From: Pseudolysinimonas_A sp044239695
GTDB taxonomy: Bacteria > Actinomycetota > Actinomycetes > Actinomycetales > Microbacteriaceae
Assembly: GCF_044239695.1 (NCBI RefSeq)
Contig: NZ_JBIIAW010000076.1
Location: 1-14,893 of the forward strand
Reading direction: 5' to 3'
DNA: 14,893 nt
In this document: one piece after another, positions 12,121 to 14,893 of the stretch
How the letters are laid out: the number at the start of each line of letters is the position of its first letter
Numbering within the stretch: position 1 is the stretch's first letter
The notes under the pieces: generated by a model
What the model was told of the DNA's origin: nothing
Seen by the model: only the letters and a program-made list of their open reading frames with translations
Database searches by the model: none
Made by a program: the position numbers and the translations under genes

Positions 12121-12126
12121 GGATCG

Positions 12127-12801
12127 ATGTTCTTCGACCCGCACGCCGTGCCTGCCGACATCCCTCCTCCGCCGACAGCCGATGACGTCGCTCGCCGTTT
12201 CGGGGTTCCGCTGCTCACCTTCCGCGCGCAGGAGTCCCTCGAGGAGTCGGGGGTCGGCACCGTCGCGATCGGCGACGTCGTCACCGAGGTGGCGCTCAGT
12301 TTCACGCTGTGGCGCAACCCCGGCCGCCGCGACGACCCCCGGAATCTCGCCGAGTTGAGCGACGAACTCCGTGCCTCGCTCGACGCCGAGCCCCCGAAGC
12401 CGCTTCCCGAGTGGATGCTGGCCGCACGCGAGCGGATGCGATATCCGACCCTGTGGGAGGCCGTCCGCACCACTCGCGTCGGCGCTGGGGTCCAGCTCGC
12501 CGACGAACAGTTGACCGCCGAACTCGTGCTCCTGCGCCACGTCGACTATGTGCTGATGAACACCTTCCGCGACGAACGCGTCCGCGGCGGTTTCCCCGGC
12601 CAACTCCTCGGCCCCCCGACCGCGAAGGCGATCGAGTCCGGTGTTCCGGTTTCCATCGACGGCACGGATGTCGACGGCATCCGCCTCGACACCGACGCCC
12701 ACGTGTACGCGCTTGCCGCCGACCTCGGCGATCGCATTCTCACCGCCGTCATCCCCCGCGACGAACTCCCCTACGTGCGGCTGGAATTCGCTACTCGTTG
12801 A
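12127..12801 (+). CDS. Hypothetical protein, soluble
   Basis: 224 residues if started at the ATG 12127. No transmembrane helix, signal peptide or motif I can recognise. The N-terminus is acidic and Pro-rich (DPHAVPADIPPPPTADDVARRFG). The middle (FTLWRNPGRRDDPRNLAEL, PEWMLAARERMRYPTLWEAVRTT) is amphipathic helical. The C-terminal half (GVPVSIDGTDVDGIRLDTD to LPYVRLEFATR) looks beta-rich. Coding character is convincing: GC-rich third positions throughout and a product free of low-complexity arginine runs. A TTG at 12091 with a good Shine-Dalgarno sequence upstream could add 12 residues. It is 60 nt downstream of the aldehyde dehydrogenase, but without visible functional linkage. It converges on guaA across a hairpin. 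Confidence 0.75.
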   Translation: MFFDPHAVPADIPPPPTADDVARRFGVPLLTFRAQESLEESGVGTVAIGDVVTEVALSFTLWRNPGRRDDPRNLAELSDELRASLDAEPPKPLPEWMLAARERMRYPTLWEAVRTTRVGAGVQLADEQLTAELVLLRHVDYVLMNTFRDERVRGGFPGQLLGPPTAKAIESGVPVSIDGTDVDGIRLDTDAHVYALAADLGDRILTAVIPRDELPYVRLEFATR

Positions 12802-12827
12802 CCGATCGTGCGGCGAGACGGGGGCCG

Positions 12828-12873
12828 GAGTGAGCCGTAAGCCGGTCAGAAATAGCCGGCTTCCGGCTCACTC
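12828..12873. terminator. Hairpin between convergent genes, containing the guaA stop codon
   Basis: GAGTGAGCCG (12828-12837) pairs with CGGCTCACTC (12864-12873). After a T/C mismatch, AAGCCGG (12839-12845) pairs with CCGGCTT (12856-12862), leaving a 10-nt loop: 17 bp of stem in total. The stem includes the last codons and TGA stop of guaA on the minus strand. It lies 27 nt after the stop of the plus-strand unknown gene. No T tract is present. Confidence 0.7.
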
Positions 12874-14445
12874 CCACTCGATGGTTCCCGGCGGCTTGCT
12901 GGTGACATCCAGCACCACGCGGTTGACGCCACTCACCTCGTTCGTGATCCGGTTGGAGATCTTCGCGAGGAGGTCATAGGGCAACCGTGTCCAGTCCGCC
13001 GTCATGGCGTCTTCGCTCGACACGGGCCGCAACACGATGGGATGCCCGTAGGTGCGCCCGTCCCCCTGGACGCCGACGCTGCGCACGTCGGCGAGGAGCA
13101 CGACGGGGCATTGCCAGATCTCCCCGTCCATCCCCGCGTCCGTCAGCTCGGCGCGGACGATCGCGTCCGCCTCGCGGAGCAGATCCAGGCGCTCACGGGT
13201 AACCTCCCCGACGATGCGGATCCCGAGTCCTGGCCCCGGAAACGGCTGGCGGGCCACGATCACCTCGGGCAGGCCGAGTTCGCGGCCGATGGCGCGCACC
13301 TCGTCCTTGAAGAGAGTGCGCAGCGGCTCGACGAGCTCGAACTGGAGGTCCTCGGGGAGGCCGCCGACGTTGTGGTGGGACTTGATGTTCGCGGTGCCGG
13401 AGCCGCCGCCGGATTCGACGACGTCGGGGTAGAGCGTGCCCTGCACGAGGAATCTGATCGGCTCCCCGTCGGCGGCCGCCTCGGCGACGAGTTCGCGTTC
13501 GGCCGCTTCGAAGGTGCGGATGAACTCGCGCCCGATGATCTTGCGCTTGGTCTCCGGGTCGCTCACCCCGGCGAGCGCGGTGAGGAACTGCTCGCGGGCA
13601 TCCACCGTGACCAGGCGGATGCCGGTGGCGGCGACGTAGTCGGTCTCGACCTGCTCGCGTTCGCCGGCCCGGAGGAGGCCGTGGTCGACGAAGACGCAGA
13701 CCAGCTGGTCGCCGACGGCTTCGTGCACGATCGCGGCGGCGACCGCGGAGTCGACCCCGCCGGAGAGCGCGGCGAGCACGCGGCCCGACCCCACCTGCGC
13801 CCGGATGCGGGCGACCTGCTCGGCGATCACGTTGCCGCTGTTCCAGTCGCCCGGGATGCCGGCCGCGTCGTGCAGGAAGTTCTCGAGCACCGCCTGACCG
13901 TGCGCGGAGTGCTTCACCTCGGGGTGCCACTGCACCCCGTACATCCGCTTCTCGTCGCTCGCGAACGCGGCAACCGGGGTCGCGTCGGACGAGGCGAGCA
14001 CCTCGAAGCCCTCGGGGGCGCGCACGACGGAGTCGCCGTGCGACATCCACGCGGTCTGCTCGTCGGGCTGGCCGTTGAGGAACACACTCGACGGACCGGC
14101 GAGTCGCACCTGCGTCGAGCCGTACTCGCGGCTGCCGGTCGGCGCGACCTCGCCGCCGAGCTGTTGCGCCATGACCTGGAAGCCGTAGCAGATACCCATC
14201 ACGGGCACGCCCAGTTCGAGGATGCCGGGGTCGAGCGACGGGGCACCCTCCTCGTACACGCTCGACGGGCCGCCGGAGAGCACGATGCCCGCCGGGTCCA
14301 TCGCGCGGATCTCGTCGGCCGTGATCGTGTGCGGCACGATCTCGCTGTACACGTTGGCTTCGCGCACGCGCCGGGCGATCAGCTGCGCGTACTGCGCGCC
14401 GAAGTCGACGACGAGGACGGGGCGGGCGGCGGTTTCGGCGCTCAC
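12868..14445 (-). CDS. guaA: GMP synthase (glutamine-hydrolysing)
   Basis: 525 residues, the same length as the E. coli enzyme. It converts XMP to GMP with ATP and glutamine in purine biosynthesis. The class I amidotransferase domain (about 9-200) has Cys86 in GICYGFQ and His174/Glu176 in QWHPE. The ATP pyrophosphatase domain carries the P-loop SGGVDS (228-233). The dimerisation/XMP-binding C-terminus has RQPFPGPGLGIRIVGEV and ends in KPPGTIEWE, the canonical terminus. The frame extends upstream to 14592, but the GTG at 14445 is the start: it yields the normal N-terminus (VLVVDFGAQYAQLIARRV), has AGGAGG 7 nt upstream, and overlaps the DUF3817 stop in GTGA. No riboswitch is visible; transcription likely comes from the DUF3817 gene. 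Confidence 0.97.
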   Translation of the reverse strand: MSAETAARPVLVVDFGAQYAQLIARRVREANVYSEIVPHTITADEIRAMDPAGIVLSGGPSSVYEEGAPSLDPGILELGVPVMGICYGFQVMAQQLGGEVAPTGSREYGSTQVRLAGPSSVFLNGQPDEQTAWMSHGDSVVRAPEGFEVLASSDATPVAAFASDEKRMYGVQWHPEVKHSAHGQAVLENFLHDAAGIPGDWNSGNVIAEQVARIRAQVGSGRVLAALSGGVDSAVAAAIVHEAVGDQLVCVFVDHGLLRAGEREQVETDYVAATGIRLVTVDAREQFLTALAGVSDPETKRKIIGREFIRTFEAAERELVAEAAADGEPIRFLVQGTLYPDVVESGGGSGTANIKSHHNVGGLPEDLQFELVEPLRTLFKDEVRAIGRELGLPEVIVARQPFPGPGLGIRIVGEVTRERLDLLREADAIVRAELTDAGMDGEIWQCPVVLLADVRSVGVQGDGRTYGHPIVLRPVSSEDAMTADWTRLPYDLLAKISNRITNEVSGVNRVVLDVTSKPPGTIEWE

Positions 14446-14888
14446 GCGGGGGCCTCCTGGGTCTGAACGGCGGCGGGCTCGACCTTGGCGAGCGCCTCGC
14501 GCACCCAGCGGGGCACCCGGAACTCGAAGAAGAACGACAGCAGCGGGATGATCCCGCCGAGCGCGATGAACAGGAACCGGCCGAACGACCACCGGGTGAA
14601 GCGCCAGAGCAGGAAGTTCAGGGCCATGTAGACGACGTACAGCCAGCCGTGCACCGTCAGGATCACATTCGAGACATTGACGGTGCCACGTTCCTCGATG
14701 AGCTCGCGCGGTGTGAACCCGAGCCCGTAAGCGCCGGAGTACTCGATGTCGACGAAGAAGATGTAGCGCGAGACCATCATCACGACGAGGAAGAGCAGGA
14801 AGACGCCGGTGACGATCGCCGAGATGCGGAAGACCTTCAGGGTGAGGCGGATGCGGGGGACGTCGGCGGGTCGAGGTCCGAGAGGCAT
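14442..14888 (-). CDS. DUF3817 family membrane protein
   Basis: 148 residues. Three to four transmembrane helices: about 20-43, then HGWLYVVYMALNFLLW (about 79-95) and RFLFIALGGIIPLLSFFFEF (about 104-123), with the HGWLYVVY signature of DUF3817 proteins. The C-terminal tail (VREALAKVEPAAVQTQEAPA) is hydrophilic. Function unknown. It is translationally coupled to guaA: its TGA stop overlaps the guaA GTG in the four bases GTGA. The ATG at 14888 gives a sensible N-terminus (MPLGPRPADVPRIRLTLKVFR), but only 5 nt lie beyond it in the window, so the promoter, any Shine-Dalgarno sequence and a longer N-terminus cannot be judged. Confidence 0.87.
   Translation of the reverse strand: MPLGPRPADVPRIRLTLKVFRISAIVTGVFLLFLVVMMVSRYIFFVDIEYSGAYGLGFTPRELIEERGTVNVSNVILTVHGWLYVVYMALNFLLWRFTRWSFGRFLFIALGGIIPLLSFFFEFRVPRWVREALAKVEPAAVQTQEAPA
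14453..14458 (-). promoter_or_regulatory. guaA: Shine-Dalgarno site of guaA
   Basis: AGGAGG on the minus strand, 7 nt before the GTG at 14445. It lies inside the DUF3817 coding region. It decides the guaA start against the upstream in-frame alternatives up to 14592. Confidence 0.75.
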
Positions 14889-14893
14889 GCCCT

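Noticed and set aside
13042..14466. A 474-codon plus-strand frame
   Set aside because: Antisense to guaA, with no domain signature and no plausible start signal.
14446..14592. Longer guaA start at 14592
   Set aside because: It would add residues encoded in the DUF3817 region in another frame. The GTG at 14445 has AGGAGG and gives the family-standard 525 residues.

Overview
The window reads as chromosomal DNA from a high-GC actinobacterium. The evidence is very high GC with GC-rich third codon positions, many GTG starts, an actinobacterial-style PcrA helicase, a DUF3817 gene coupled to guaA, and TANNNT -10 boxes placed a few bases before start codons (leaderless transcription). Overall protein character suggests Microbacteriaceae; that family call is inference. 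Gene density is high, and I see no tRNA, rRNA, CRISPR array, insertion sequence or phage gene. Most of it looks like core genome.

Layout: (1) Positions 1-827, minus strand, hold the N-terminal part of a P-loop regulator-type ATPase cut by the window edge. (2) An aldo/keto reductase (912-1901, plus) converges on a small six-helix membrane protein (1970-2497, minus), with a perfect 16-bp hairpin between them. (3) A plus-strand cluster follows: a soluble SPFH/band-7 protein (2603-3640), an NAD-kinase-fold protein 2 nt downstream (3643-4539), and RNase HI (4559-5107). (4) The cluster converges, with a 9-nt gap, on pcrA (5117-7516, minus), which lies behind a glycerophosphodiester phosphodiesterase gene (7529-8524, minus). 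(5) Divergent from that is a plus-strand run: zinc-ribbon DUF4190 protein, small membrane protein, Bax-inhibitor-1/YccA protein, terminator, then a roughly 235-bp regulatory gap, aldehyde dehydrogenase (10570-12066) and an unrecognised protein (12127-12801). (6) These converge on the DUF3817-guaA pair (14888 to 12868, minus).

Functionally the window mixes nucleic-acid maintenance (RNase HI, PcrA), GMP synthesis (GuaA), redox/aldehyde metabolism (aldo/keto reductase, ALDH), lipid head-group turnover (GDPD) and several membrane proteins of unknown role. The best candidate for an undescribed system is the tightly coupled SPFH plus NAD-kinase-like pair. The clearest non-coding signal is a recurring promoter layout: a TANNNT-like hexamer followed by exactly 6 nt and then the start codon at six genes, and at 9 nt for two more. 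In two cases the upstream gene's stop codon is itself the start of the -10 hexamer.
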